Below, piece by piece: positions 1-7,118 of a stretch of 17,485 nt of DNA. Below the pieces are notes generated by a model. The model searched no databases, was not told the origin of the DNA, and worked only from the letters and a program-made list of their open reading frames with translations. The stretch comes from an uncultured Roseburia sp. (lineage in GTDB: Bacteria; Bacillota; Clostridia; Lachnospirales; Lachnospiraceae), in NCBI GenBank assembly GCA_945928585.1, contig CAMENQ010000010.1:1-17485 (forward strand), read 5' to 3'. Numbering within the stretch: the stretch's first letter is position 1; the number at the start of each line of letters is the position of its first letter. The translations under genes were made by a program, and so were the position numbers.

Positions 1-580
1 CTCCCAAAGTGTATACTATTCCACCTGCCACAAGGAGAATTATACCGTTTTTATCCATATTATCTATGAGTGCCTTAAAACCAAATACTATTACCCAGCC
101 CATAAATATATAACAGAACAATGATATTTTCTGGTATTTTTCCACATCAATGGCATTAAATACTATGCCTACCACCGATGCTGCCACTATAACTCCAAAA
201 TATACCCAGCCCAAAGCACCGCCAATAGCTACTAAAACTACCGGTATATATGTTCCTGCTATAAGAAGAAATATGGTACAATGATCAAACACCCTGAACA
301 CTCTTTTTGCATTATTTCTCTTAAGTGCATGGTACATTGTAGACATCATATAAAGTGTAAACAGCATACTTCCATAAAGTGCTGCACTTACTACCTCTAA
401 GGCTCCCCCGTGTATAGCGGCCTTTACCACACAAAGTACAAGTGCCGCTATGGAAAGTCCTGCTCCTATTCCATGTGAAATAGCACTTATTAGTTCCTCT
501 CCCAAAGTGTAATCCGGAAGCGGTATACGTTTTTTGCTTTCTTCTTCTGTATAACAGTCTGCTCTTTTACTCATATCCAT
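1..580 (-). CDS. trhA: Hemolysin III / TrhA (PAQR-family) membrane protein, 3' end missing
   Basis: Seen: an open reading frame runs leftward from an ATG at 580 to the window edge, giving 193 residues without a stop. The start is supported by AGGAGG 5-6 bases upstream. After a short acidic/basic N-terminus come GEELISAISHGIGAG, MSTMYHAL and DHCTIFLLIAGTYIP among several hydrophobic segments. Known: these Ser/His/Asp motifs mark the hemolysin III/YqfA/TrhA branch of the PAQR superfamily, integral membrane proteins tied to membrane fluidity homeostasis; the hemolysin name is historical. Family members are usually a little over 200 residues, so only the last membrane segment or so (with the C-terminal His motif) should lie outside the window. 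It has its own promoter and an approximately 135-nt leader. The family call is secure; the physiological role here is inferred. Confidence 0.9.
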   Translation of the reverse strand, partial: MDMSKRADCYTEEESKKRIPLPDYTLGEELISAISHGIGAGLSIAALVLCVVKAAIHGGALEVVSAALYGSMLFTLYMMSTMYHALKRNNAKRVFRVFDHCTIFLLIAGTYIPVVLVAIGGALGWVYFGVIVAASVVGIVFNAIDVEKYQKISLFCYIFMGWVIVFGFKALIDNMDKNGIILLVAGGIVYTLG

Positions 581-701
581 AATAGTCCTCCTTTATTATC
601 ATATTAATATTATCTGTTTATTACATAACTTTTATTTTCCCTGCCTGCTGCTTCCCAATCAGCTTAAGATTACAATACGTGGCAAGCCTTATTGTATTAT
701 A

Positions 702-716
702 TAGTTTTAAAAACTA
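702..716. promoter_or_regulatory. Palindrome at the predicted start site of the hemolysin III gene
   Basis: TAGTTTTAAAAACTA is a 7+1+7 perfect inverted repeat at the expected transcription start. TTATATAGT also occurs twice (698-706 and 719-727), 21 bp apart, about two helical turns. The position suits a repressor operator. No cognate regulator is identified, and AT-rich palindromes arise by chance. Confidence 0.35.
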
Positions 717-722
717 CGTTAT

Positions 723-751
723 ATAGTATTACTATTTTGTGCGGATGTCAA
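723..751 (-). promoter_or_regulatory. Sigma-A promoter of the hemolysin III gene
   Basis: On the minus strand TTGACA (746-751) is followed after 17 bp by TACTAT (723-728). This predicts a start near 716 and a leader of about 135 nt before the ATG at 580. The leader also holds TACAATA/TATTGTA arms (671-677 and 690-696) that could form a hairpin. Confidence 0.75.
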
Positions 752-786
752 GTATATTATTCCATTCTGTAAATTTTTTCATAGCA

Positions 787-1097
787 GTTCAGCCTTGCTG
801 TCTGTGGTGCAGTGAATGCTCCGCAGTACAAAATTGGGATGTGCAGTCTGGCAGCTAATGGAGATTATACTTTATTCTGCAAACAATTAAGAGGTGTTTT
901 TAGTGGAAACGAAATCCACTTCTTACGCAGACTTAGGCGCGAAGGCATTCCTGAGCGTCTTAGTCTGCGTTAGAAGTTAGTTCGTTGGAGCGTTACCTCG
1001 TTTGCAGAATAAAGCATAATCTCCATTAGCTGCCAGACTGCACATCCCAATTTTGTACTGCAGAGCATTCACTGCACTGCAGACAGCAAGGCTGAAC
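787..1097. repeat. 311-bp near-perfect inverted repeat (long hairpin element)
   Basis: Arms 787-884 and 1000-1097 are each 98 bp and align without gaps with only 4 mismatches (94/98). The 115-bp centre is itself partly self-complementary: 918-940 matches the reverse complement of 955-977 at 20 of 23 positions, around a 14-nt loop. Of the four outer mismatches, two would be G-U pairs in a plus-strand RNA and two in a minus-strand RNA, so the folding strand is not revealed. No reading frame fills it. It could be a MITE-like non-autonomous element or a structured RNA. No target-site duplication was obvious. Confidence 0.85.
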
Positions 1098-1131
1098 CAA
1101 TGTCATTAAGATAAGAAAATATATTATACCA

Positions 1132-1169
1132 GGGCTGTCGCACTAATTATTTAGTGCACAGCTCCTTTT
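1132..1169 (+). terminator. Terminator-like hairpin
   Basis: GGGCTGTCGCACTAA (1132-1146) pairs with TTAGTGCACAGCTCC (1151-1165), with single-base bulges, followed by four T. No gene ends just upstream on the plus strand; the inverted-repeat element would be the only transcript it could end. It may be a leftover of a mobile element. Confidence 0.35.
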
Positions 1170-1175
1170 CTGTGC

Positions 1176-1214
1176 AAAAAAATAACTGCCAAACCTCGAA
1201 AGAATTCGGCAGTT
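1176..1214 (-). terminator. Rho-independent terminator of the hydrolase-MarR operon
   Basis: On the minus strand AACTGCC (1208-1214) pairs with GGCAGTT (1184-1190) and is followed by A then seven T when the 1176-1182 run is read in reverse. It lies downstream of the MarR gene and the chemoreceptor remnant, so it probably ends that transcript. Confidence 0.6.
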
Positions 1215-1289
1215 GGTGTAAATTATTATTTTGGTACACGGTATTTGTAAAAAGCATCATTTGAAAAAGTAGTTAATATCAGTTTCTAT

Positions 1290-1458
1290 TCAGCCCTGCC
1301 TTACGCTGATTGTAAGCCTAAGTTCCTCTTTTTGTTTTTTGAGAATATCATTTAGTTTTATGGTTTCAGCAATACTTGCATCTGAATTTCCCACCAAATC
1401 ACTTATAAGCATCTCAATATCTGACGCACTGTGTGCACTTCCGTCAGCTAATTTTCAT
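1290..1458 (-). pseudogene. Remnant of a methyl-accepting chemotaxis protein signalling domain
   Basis: Seen: ATG at 1458 is preceded by GGAG, but its frame stops after four codons (M K I S). Dropping one base from the AAAA run at the start opens a frame reading MKLADGSAHSASDIEML, then LISDLVGNSDASIAETIKLN, ILKKQKEELRLTISVRQG and a stop at 1290. Known: 'LAD.S..SA.DIE.LI..L' followed by a helix ending in KQKEEL is the pattern of the cytoplasmic coiled coil of chemoreceptors (MCPs), normally several hundred residues long. Both ends of the parent gene are missing and the frame is shifted, so this is taken as a decayed fragment. Alternatively it is a short real peptide with an unusual start, which is less likely. 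Confidence 0.6.
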
Positions 1459-1502
1459 TTTTATCTCCTATACATTTTAAATATTTATCCTGTATATTCT
1501 TC

Positions 1503-1949
1503 TTAATCACATACATCTTTTTCCAGTTTCATTAAATTATCTGTTACTCTTGAAAATAAACTTAAAAATTCTTCTCTCTCCTCCTTTGAAAAGCCTAAAA
1601 AACATTCCTCCTCCAACTTTTCTATTATATCATTAGCCTTTTTAGCTTTTTCTTTTCCTTTTTCCGTAAGGAAAATCCTATAAGCTCTTTTTCCCCCTGA
1701 CACAAATTCCTTCTTTTTATATATCAAATCATCCCTTTCCATCTTCTGGAGCAATGATGTCATTGTTGCTGATTTAACATTACATACCTCTGCCAAATCC
1801 TTTTGAATGCAGCCTTCCATTGTAAGTAAATTCGCCAAAACCTTAGGCTGACCCTCTGATAAATCTATTTCACTAAATTGTCTTCTTCTCCTGCTGCAAT
1901 GAAATGATGATGCTCTGATTAACAAAATATGCAAATACTTTTCCTTCAA
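1503..1949 (-). CDS. MarR-family transcriptional regulator
   Basis: Seen: 148 residues from a TTG start at 1949, chosen because AAGGAG lies 9 bases upstream and no ATG fits. 'DLSEGQPKVLANLL', 'CIQKDLAEVCNVKSATMTSLLQKMERDDLI' and a basic wing ending 'RAYRIFLTEKGKEKAKKAND' are the winged helix-turn-helix of the MarR family (about residues 25-105). Flanking helices would form the dimer interface. Length is normal for the family. It sits 39 bp downstream of the lipoprotein hydrolase on the same strand, so the two probably share one transcript. The operon promoter carries a TTAG-N4-CTAA palindrome of MarR type at its start site, so autorepression relieved by a small ligand is the likely mode. The ligand is unknown. 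Confidence 0.88.
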   Translation of the reverse strand: MKEKYLHILLIRASSFHCSRRRRQFSEIDLSEGQPKVLANLLTMEGCIQKDLAEVCNVKSATMTSLLQKMERDDLIYKKKEFVSGGKRAYRIFLTEKGKEKAKKANDIIEKLEEECFLGFSKEEREEFLSLFSRVTDNLMKLEKDVCD

Positions 1950-1988
1950 TGCCTTATCTCCTTATATGTTCATAAAATCATTAAGTTT

Positions 1989-2942
1989 TTAATTTGTTTT
2001 TGTATGTGCCTGTAAAAATTCCAGCACCTTTTGTTTTGCCGTATTTGCCCCTGCAGGTGAAAATCCATGTCCCTCCCCGGACATTGTAATCAATTCTGCA
2101 TGAGGATACTTCTTTTGCGCTTCAATAGAAACTGAAATCGGAGCAATATTGTCCTTATTGCCATGTAATATCAATACATCTCCATTATAATTACCAATAT
2201 TGTCAAATGTATAGAAATCATGCATATCAACAAAGAAATTTTTTCCCAGGGTAAGTCCCCAAAAGCTTAATGTCTCAGGTATATCCTTAACGTCAGGATA
2301 TGTTTTTCTCCAGTCGTCAGGTATATTTAATGCCGGAAAGTAAAGTATCATACCCTTCACCTTTTCTGCCCTCTCCTCCGTGGCAAGTGTTGCTACCAAT
2401 CCGCCCTGACTGCCGCCAAAAAGGAATATCTGATCTGCATCCACGTTTTCCATTAATTCAATATAATCAAATACTGCAAGTAAATCAGATTTTTCCGTAA
2501 AAATAGTCATATCTGTGGATTTTCCTGTGCTTTTAGAATTTACTGACCCGCCACAAAAATCAAATGCATACGCAATGTAACCATTTTCTGCATAGTATCT
2601 GCATTCCTTCACAAAATCATTATTTGTTCCATTATATCCATGACATAAAATAATTGCTGGATGCTTTCCCTCTCCCACTGGTATATAAAGTTTTCCATAT
2701 ATAGTGTTTTCGCCATTTTGGATTCGAAGCTCCTTAACTGTAATCTCTTCATTTTTTGTATTCTGCTGTGTATCCTTTTCAGATGTTTTTTCCTCCGAGT
2801 TCTTCTTCTCTGTACTGACTGTTGTATTATTGTTATTCATATTATCCGTCCCATTTGTTTTATTTGTGTCGTCTGCTCCACATCCACATATTGCCATAGC
2901 TACACTCATCACTGCTATTCCTAAAAGCAATTTCTTTTTCAT
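1989..2942 (-). CDS. Secreted lipoprotein alpha/beta hydrolase (esterase-like)
   Basis: Seen: 317 residues from ATG at 2942. An ATG 15 bases upstream is rejected because the GGAGG ribosome binding site (2951-2955) lies between the two and serves the downstream one. The N-terminus MKKKLLLGIAVMSVAMAICGC is a lipoprotein signal with a lipobox ending at Cys21. An Asn/Thr/Lys/Glu-rich linker follows (about 22-66). The hydrolase domain has HGYNG after the first strands, nucleophile elbow GGSQGG (Ser178), HGNKDNIAP (Asp264) and GEGHGF (His292), a full Ser-Asp-His triad. Known: this fold includes carboxylesterases, cinnamoyl esterases and acyltransferases. Inferred: a membrane-tethered extracellular esterase or peptidase; the substrate cannot be told. 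It is first gene of an operon with the MarR regulator. Confidence 0.85.
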   Translation of the reverse strand: MKKKLLLGIAVMSVAMAICGCGADDTNKTNGTDNMNNNNTTVSTEKKNSEEKTSEKDTQQNTKNEEITVKELRIQNGENTIYGKLYIPVGEGKHPAIILCHGYNGTNNDFVKECRYYAENGYIAYAFDFCGGSVNSKSTGKSTDMTIFTEKSDLLAVFDYIELMENVDADQIFLFGGSQGGLVATLATEERAEKVKGMILYFPALNIPDDWRKTYPDVKDIPETLSFWGLTLGKNFFVDMHDFYTFDNIGNYNGDVLILHGNKDNIAPISVSIEAQKKYPHAELITMSGEGHGFSPAGANTAKQKVLEFLQAHTKTN

Positions 2943-3030
2943 CTTATCTTCCTCCATTATTTCCCAATACTATCTTTTATTTTAATGCTGCTATATGTAT
3001 TTTTCTATCACCTCTCTTTTTAGGTTTCTT

Positions 3031-3044
3031 ATTAGATGTCTAAT
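3031..3044. promoter_or_regulatory. Candidate MarR operator
   Basis: ATTAGATGTCTAAT has ATTAG/CTAAT arms around a 4-bp centre and covers the predicted start site of the hydrolase-MarR promoter. TTAG-N4-CTAA resembles sites bound by MarR/SlyA-type dimers. Binding would block transcription start, fitting autorepression by the MarR protein encoded in the operon. Confidence 0.5.
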
Positions 3045-3048
3045 TCGA

Positions 3049-3077
3049 ATTATATTCTTTCTTTTATATTATGTCAA
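3049..3077 (-). promoter_or_regulatory. Perfect-consensus sigma-A promoter of the hydrolase-MarR operon
   Basis: TTGACA (3072-3077) and TATAAT (3049-3054) on the minus strand are separated by exactly 17 bp, a full consensus match. The predicted start is near 3042, about 100 nt before the hydrolase ATG. Such a strong promoter is usually held down by a repressor. Confidence 0.85.
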
Positions 3078-3145
3078 TAGTGTTTTTCTGATATACATTC
3101 TTCTCAGTGTCGAATCCCTGCCCGATTCCATTGATACCACCATAG

Positions 3146-3185
3146 AGATATTTCTTACCGGGACACATTCAAAAAAGAAATATCT
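3146..3185. repeat. Short inverted repeat in a 468-bp intergenic region
   Basis: AGATATTTCTT (3146-3156) and AAGAAATATCT (3175-3185) are perfect 11-bp arms with an 18-nt loop. There is no T-run after it on either strand, so it is not a standard terminator. It lies about 70-110 bp upstream of the hydrolase-MarR promoter. Apart from the two divergent promoters and this repeat, nothing else was recognised between 2943 and 3410. Confidence 0.4.
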
Positions 3186-3303
3186 TCATCCAGAACTCGC
3201 AGATCTGTATATCTGTTTTTCAGCTATAGGCAGATATAAGTTTTACTCTTAACTAAGTGACATTGAGGCTGAACTGCTACATTTTTCCAAAAACATTTTA
3301 TTC

Positions 3304-3331
3304 TTGACTTTTACATAAAAAAAGTTATTAT
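3304..3331 (+). promoter_or_regulatory. Sigma-A promoter of the AEC permease gene
   Basis: TTGACT (3304-3309), 16-bp spacer, TATTAT (3326-3331). The predicted leader is about 70 nt and contains ATTAG-N9-CTAAT (3373-3391), the same half-sites as the MarR-like operator of the divergent operon but with wider spacing. Confidence 0.6.
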
Positions 3332-3410
3332 GAGTATAGTTTTCAGATTAAATATTAATCCTGACTTACACATTAGAATACAAATCTAATGATACATTTG
3401 GAGGAAAATT

Positions 3411-4349
3411 ATGAGCAATTTTATTTTTAGTATAAACGCAACTTTACCTGTTTTTCTTGTTATAGTGCTGGGATATATACTTAAAATCCGCGGAAAAGTA
3501 AATGAAAATTTCTGCTCCGTTACAAATGACATAAATTTTAAGCTTACTCTCCCTGCCCTTCTCTTTCTGGATATATCCACCACCAATATAAAAGAAACCT
3601 TTGATGCAAAATATGTTCTTTTCTGTGCTATTGTCACTTTAGTATGTTTTGTTGTAATATGGGTTCTTTCTAAGATTTTTATAAAAAATAAATCCGAAGT
3701 AGGCGCCTTCGTTCAAGGCTCTTTCAGAGGAAGTGCCGCCGTTTTGGGTGTGGCTTTTATTCAGAATATGTACGGAAATGCAGGTATGGCACCGCTTATG
3801 ATTATAGGTGCGGTTCCTGTTTATAATATTTGTTCAGTTATTGTACTTACCTTTGAGGGAAGTGATAATTCAGAAAAAAATATAAAAAAGGCTTTTATAA
3901 GTATTTGCAAAAATCCTATTATTTTAAGTATTATTGCAGGTATTCTTGTATCTCTTTTAGAGATAGATTTTCCTGATATTATAGATAAAACTCTCGAGAA
4001 TGTGGCAAAGCTTGCAACTCCTTTGGCTCTTCTTGTTATCGGTGCCAGCTTTGAGGGCAGAAAGGCTGTTTCAAAGATTAAGATAACTTTGGCAGGCTGT
4101 CTTATAAAGCTTGTTATCCAGCCTGCCATTTTTTTGCCTGTAGCCATTGCTTTAGGATTTTCAGGGGAGAAACTGATTTCAATTCTTATTATGTTAGGTG
4201 CCCCTACCACTGCAAGCTGCTATATAATGGCAAAGGCGATGAATAATGACACTGTTCTTACAAGCAGCATAGTGGTGATGTCGACACTTTTGTCGGCGGC
4301 TACGATTACATTGTGGATATTTTTATTAAAGAGTATGGGTGTGTGTTAA
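3411..4349 (+). CDS. AEC-family (auxin efflux carrier type) permease
   Basis: Seen: 312 residues, start at 3411 with GGAGG 6 bases upstream. The protein is almost entirely hydrophobic, about ten membrane segments, beginning 'FSINATLPVFLVIVLGYIL' and including 'TNDINFKLTLPALLFLDIST' and, in the second half, 'TLENVAKLATPLALLVIGASF' and 'ILIMLGAPTTASCYIMAKAM'. Known: two inverted five-helix bundles with these conserved Pro/Gly crossovers typify the AEC family, whose bacterial members include malate/malonate permeases. Length is normal. Inferred: secondary transport of an organic acid. Malate is the usual guess but nothing here fixes the substrate. It has its own promoter and no strong terminator downstream. 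Confidence 0.85.
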   Translation: MSNFIFSINATLPVFLVIVLGYILKIRGKVNENFCSVTNDINFKLTLPALLFLDISTTNIKETFDAKYVLFCAIVTLVCFVVIWVLSKIFIKNKSEVGAFVQGSFRGSAAVLGVAFIQNMYGNAGMAPLMIIGAVPVYNICSVIVLTFEGSDNSEKNIKKAFISICKNPIILSIIAGILVSLLEIDFPDIIDKTLENVAKLATPLALLVIGASFEGRKAVSKIKITLAGCLIKLVIQPAIFLPVAIALGFSGEKLISILIMLGAPTTASCYIMAKAMNNDTVLTSSIVVMSTLLSAATITLWIFLLKSMGVC

Positions 4350-4401
4350 TTGTGACGGTTTAGTCCTTACGGACACCTGTGAAGTTTTTATTGTATTATT
4401 T

Positions 4402-5913
4402 CTAATTTTGTTTATTCTTTTCTTTTTTTACAATCCACTTTCCGTTCCTATTTGACCCTTCTCTCACTAGCAATCTTTCTTCCTGTAACTCTTTTACAGC
4501 CTTCTGAACTTGTTTTCTCGTAAGTTTCAGTTCTTCCATAAGTTGGGTCTGTGTCATTGTCGGATTCTCTACTAATTTATTCAATATTTCTTCTTTTCTT
4601 TTGGCTCCTTTTTTCGGCTCCCTTTCGGCTCCTTTTTGGCTCTCATTCGGCTCACCTTCCCTCAAAAAAGCCTCATGCACAAACAATCTTGATATAAAAT
4701 AACTATGGTCATCGTCTGTCTCAAACTCCGGCTTAGGAGAACCATTCTCTTCAAGTGCCCTAAGGATTTTTCCAAATCCAGTATTTCTTCCTTCTGTCAA
4801 ATGCAACTCTTTAAGAATATCTCCAATTCGACGATTTCTATAACGACGATTCGACACCTTATATCTCTTCAACCCCTCTTGCGTAACAGAACGATCCGGA
4901 CCAGGAAAGCTGACAATCTCAATCATTTCCTTTTCAACTCTTATCTCAATTGGCTCCCTAATGTCATATGCACGATGATATATCGCATTTGACAATGCCT
5001 CCTCCAATGCCGCATATGGATAGTTAAACACCCAGTCTGCCTCTGCTCTATTGGACTGTTTCACAATCTTCTTTGTTATGATTGAATTTCTGATGAACTG
5101 CAATGCCTCTCTGAGTTGCTGATGAAGTGGTCCTTTAAATGTATTCTCTATTATGTCATCTCCACCTAATCCATCTGGAAACTGCACTATGTCTATCTGC
5201 GTATATGGGAAAAATTTTTCCGGCTCCATACAGAAAAACATCAGTCCTACATTCTTAGGTTTTGCATACTCAGGAAGATTACTGATAATATTCATATCTT
5301 TACACACTTCCATAAAATCGCCACTTTTAGCTTTTTCATAAAGAGAGCTATTAACTTCCTTCAGATAATTCTGAACCAATGTAATATTCAAATCGGATAT
5401 TTCTGCCTGATGATTTACCCTGTCATCAAATGGTACTCTATTCGCCAGATTAAATAAATCTTTTTCCTCATCATCCGACGGTTCTACTGTATTTGACGCC
5501 TTACGAATGTAATGGCTTCGTTCTTTATTATCTTTTTCCATAGTCTTCGGAGACGAATATGGTCTATTATCTCCACCTGGACACCATATAACAATAAACT
5601 GCTTGTCCTGATATGTCTCCACACCTATTATTGGTGTATATGCCGGTCTAATCAACTTGCATTTTGCATAAATACTTTTCTGATAGGCATCCAATTTATC
5701 TGTTGGAACACCATTTAACGGATATGTCGGCCTGCCATTGTCTTCTTTCACACCTATGACAATATATCCCCCGCCCCAATTATCAAGGTCATTAGCAAAT
5801 GCACAAATAGTCTTTAAAGATGTTGCGGCATCCCATGTTTCTTTATATTCAATTCTTGCCCATTCGACTACTTCGCCAGACAAGAGAGTCTTGATGTTAG
5901 TTGGTATCGCCAT
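4402..5913 (-). CDS. AlbA-domain / GHKL-like ATP-binding / winged-helix regulator
   Basis: Seen: 503 residues from ATG at 5913 (MAIPTNIKTLLSGEVVEW). An in-frame ATG at 5931 is possible, but a GAAGGGA ribosome binding site lies between it and the chosen start. Domains in order: an AlbA_2 (Schlafen-like) N-terminus with 'IEYKETW' (about 21-27), 'TICAFANDLDNWGGGYIVIGV' (35-55) and a later His-Tyr-Ile-Arg stretch; a central region with 'ALEEALSNAIYHRAYDIREP', 'IEIVSFPGP' and 'IGDILKELHLTEGRNTGFGKI', resembling the N-box and G-boxes of GHKL ATPases (HATPase_c_4); a charged linker with repeated 'ES/EPKKGAKR'-like units; and a C-terminal helix-turn-helix, 'TMTQTQLMEELKLTRKQVQKAVKEL' (about 445-485), with a basic end. 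Known: such proteins are annotated as transcriptional regulators or RNA-binding ATPases and are common accessory genes. The ligand and target are unknown. It stands alone. Confidence 0.85.
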   Translation of the reverse strand: MAIPTNIKTLLSGEVVEWARIEYKETWDAATSLKTICAFANDLDNWGGGYIVIGVKEDNGRPTYPLNGVPTDKLDAYQKSIYAKCKLIRPAYTPIIGVETYQDKQFIVIWCPGGDNRPYSSPKTMEKDNKERSHYIRKASNTVEPSDDEEKDLFNLANRVPFDDRVNHQAEISDLNITLVQNYLKEVNSSLYEKAKSGDFMEVCKDMNIISNLPEYAKPKNVGLMFFCMEPEKFFPYTQIDIVQFPDGLGGDDIIENTFKGPLHQQLREALQFIRNSIITKKIVKQSNRAEADWVFNYPYAALEEALSNAIYHRAYDIREPIEIRVEKEMIEIVSFPGPDRSVTQEGLKRYKVSNRRYRNRRIGDILKELHLTEGRNTGFGKILRALEENGSPKPEFETDDDHSYFISRLFVHEAFLREGEPNESQKGAEREPKKGAKRKEEILNKLVENPTMTQTQLMEELKLTRKQVQKAVKELQEERLLVREGSNRNGKWIVKKEKNKQN

Positions 5914-6029
5914 GTGGTCACTTCCCTTCATATTTATAGAAAAACCATCATCCTATGTCTCTGTAGTCCCCGCCTGCCTGCTATCACCATCGGCACCGGC
6001 ACAATCTCTCCAAACAACAGGCATATAAA

Positions 6030-7115
6030 TCACATAAACTGTATAGCAATACTGTTAAAATTTACTTTAACGTCTGCCTTGCCGCCTACTATAAGAGGCA
6101 TCATAGGTGAAAGATGCCCCACGTCGGCATCCATAATAACAGGGACGTTATATTTTCCCAATACTCCGATTACTGCATCATACTGATCTAAGCCCATCAT
6201 ACAGGCACCATTCTGCGGATCTTCTTTCATACAGTATGGGCGGCCTATTATAAATCCTTTAGTATGTTTAAACCAGCCGCAATTATCAAGCTGCCACATG
6301 GCGCGCCTTATTGCCATTACATTTAAGTCACAGCTTTCTATAAACCATGTTATGCCGTCTTCCTTATATTTTTCTGTAAATGCTTTTACATTGTCATATT
6401 TTGTGCCTGCTATATTGCACAGGCAGTCAAGACAGCCTCCTATTAACCGGCCGGAAAAAGTCAAAAGGTTAGATTTATTTTCTCCGGTTAATGTATCTTC
6501 GCCTTCTTCTACATAATGTGAGCCTATGTATTTGCGGATTTTAAAGGGTTCTGTTACATTGTAGGGTGCAAGGGGATTTTCTTCATTTTTAAGGGAATTT
6601 GCCTCCCATTTATCGTAGTTTTTTACGGTAGTTACTTTTCCCTCAAGTAATCCTATGGCGTCCTCCAGAGATTTGTGCCACGGCTCCATACCAAATGCGG
6701 CCGCACATGGTCCGTAAACTGCTGCCGTGTCGCATATGGTAGGCAGAAGAAATGTCATGTGGGTGTTGTCAGAATAACCCATAAACCATTTAGGTTCTGA
6801 TTTTTTTAATTCATCAAAATCTATATGGTCTAATATTTCACACATAAGCTCACCGCCTCCGCAGGAAATAAGTGCCTGATTATTCTCCGACTTATAATAC
6901 TCCATAAATTCCTTTGCACAGTCAACGGCATTTGTACTTCGTCCTATTCCGTCATTTTTATGGCAGTTGTAGCCTACGTCTGCGTTGTAGCCCCGCTCCT
7001 TAAGTTTGCGCTTTGCATTTTCAAAGGCAGAAATATATGGCTCTGTTCCACAGCCAAAAGACGGTGAAACAAAGCCGATTGTATCATTTTTTTTAATATA
7101 TTTAGGATATCTCAT
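6030..7115 (-). CDS. Peptidase S66 family, LD-carboxypeptidase / MccF-like
   Basis: Seen: 361 residues. 'VSPSFG' near the N-terminus, 'ALISCGGGELMCEILDHIDF' and then 'FMGYSDNTH' (nucleophile Ser115), 'FIESCD' (Glu260) and 'ADVGHLSPMMPLIVGGKADV' (His334) supply the Ser-Glu-His triad of family S66. Known: S66 enzymes are cytoplasmic serine peptidases. LdcA trims the L,D-linked terminal D-Ala from recycled muropeptides, while MccF cleaves microcin C-like toxic aminoacyl nucleotides. Sequence reading alone does not decide between these roles; Lachnospiraceae MccF-type proteins are similar in length. The gene begins 3 bp after ldhA and has no good ribosome binding site of its own, so it is probably translationally coupled. 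Confidence 0.87.
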   Translation of the reverse strand: MRYPKYIKKNDTIGFVSPSFGCGTEPYISAFENAKRKLKERGYNADVGYNCHKNDGIGRSTNAVDCAKEFMEYYKSENNQALISCGGGELMCEILDHIDFDELKKSEPKWFMGYSDNTHMTFLLPTICDTAAVYGPCAAAFGMEPWHKSLEDAIGLLEGKVTTVKNYDKWEANSLKNEENPLAPYNVTEPFKIRKYIGSHYVEEGEDTLTGENKSNLLTFSGRLIGGCLDCLCNIAGTKYDNVKAFTEKYKEDGITWFIESCDLNVMAIRRAMWQLDNCGWFKHTKGFIIGRPYCMKEDPQNGACMMGLDQYDAVIGVLGKYNVPVIMDADVGHLSPMMPLIVGGKADVKVNFNSIAIQFM

Positions 7116-7118
7116 AAT

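Noticed and set aside
2661..2985. Two overlapping plus-strand frames (2661-2924 and 2704-2985) opposite the lipoprotein hydrolase
   Set aside because: They are antisense to the signal peptide and linker of a well-supported gene, lack ribosome binding sites and owe their hydrophobic look to complementing Lys/Asn/Glu-rich codons.
2995..3252. Plus-strand 85-codon frame in the intergenic region
   Set aside because: It crosses the consensus promoter and operator of the divergent operon, has no ribosome binding site and no recognisable protein features.
4355..4395. Possible terminator GTCC-TTAC-GGAC after the AEC permease
   Set aside because: The stem is only 4 bp and the T-run follows 12 bases later, so it does not meet the usual form.
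5932..6029. GC-richer stretch between the S66 and AlbA genes as a lost gene fragment
   Set aside because: A short frame (VPVPMVIAGRRGLQRHRMMV) can be read but it has no ribosome binding site or family resemblance, and both flanking proteins look complete.
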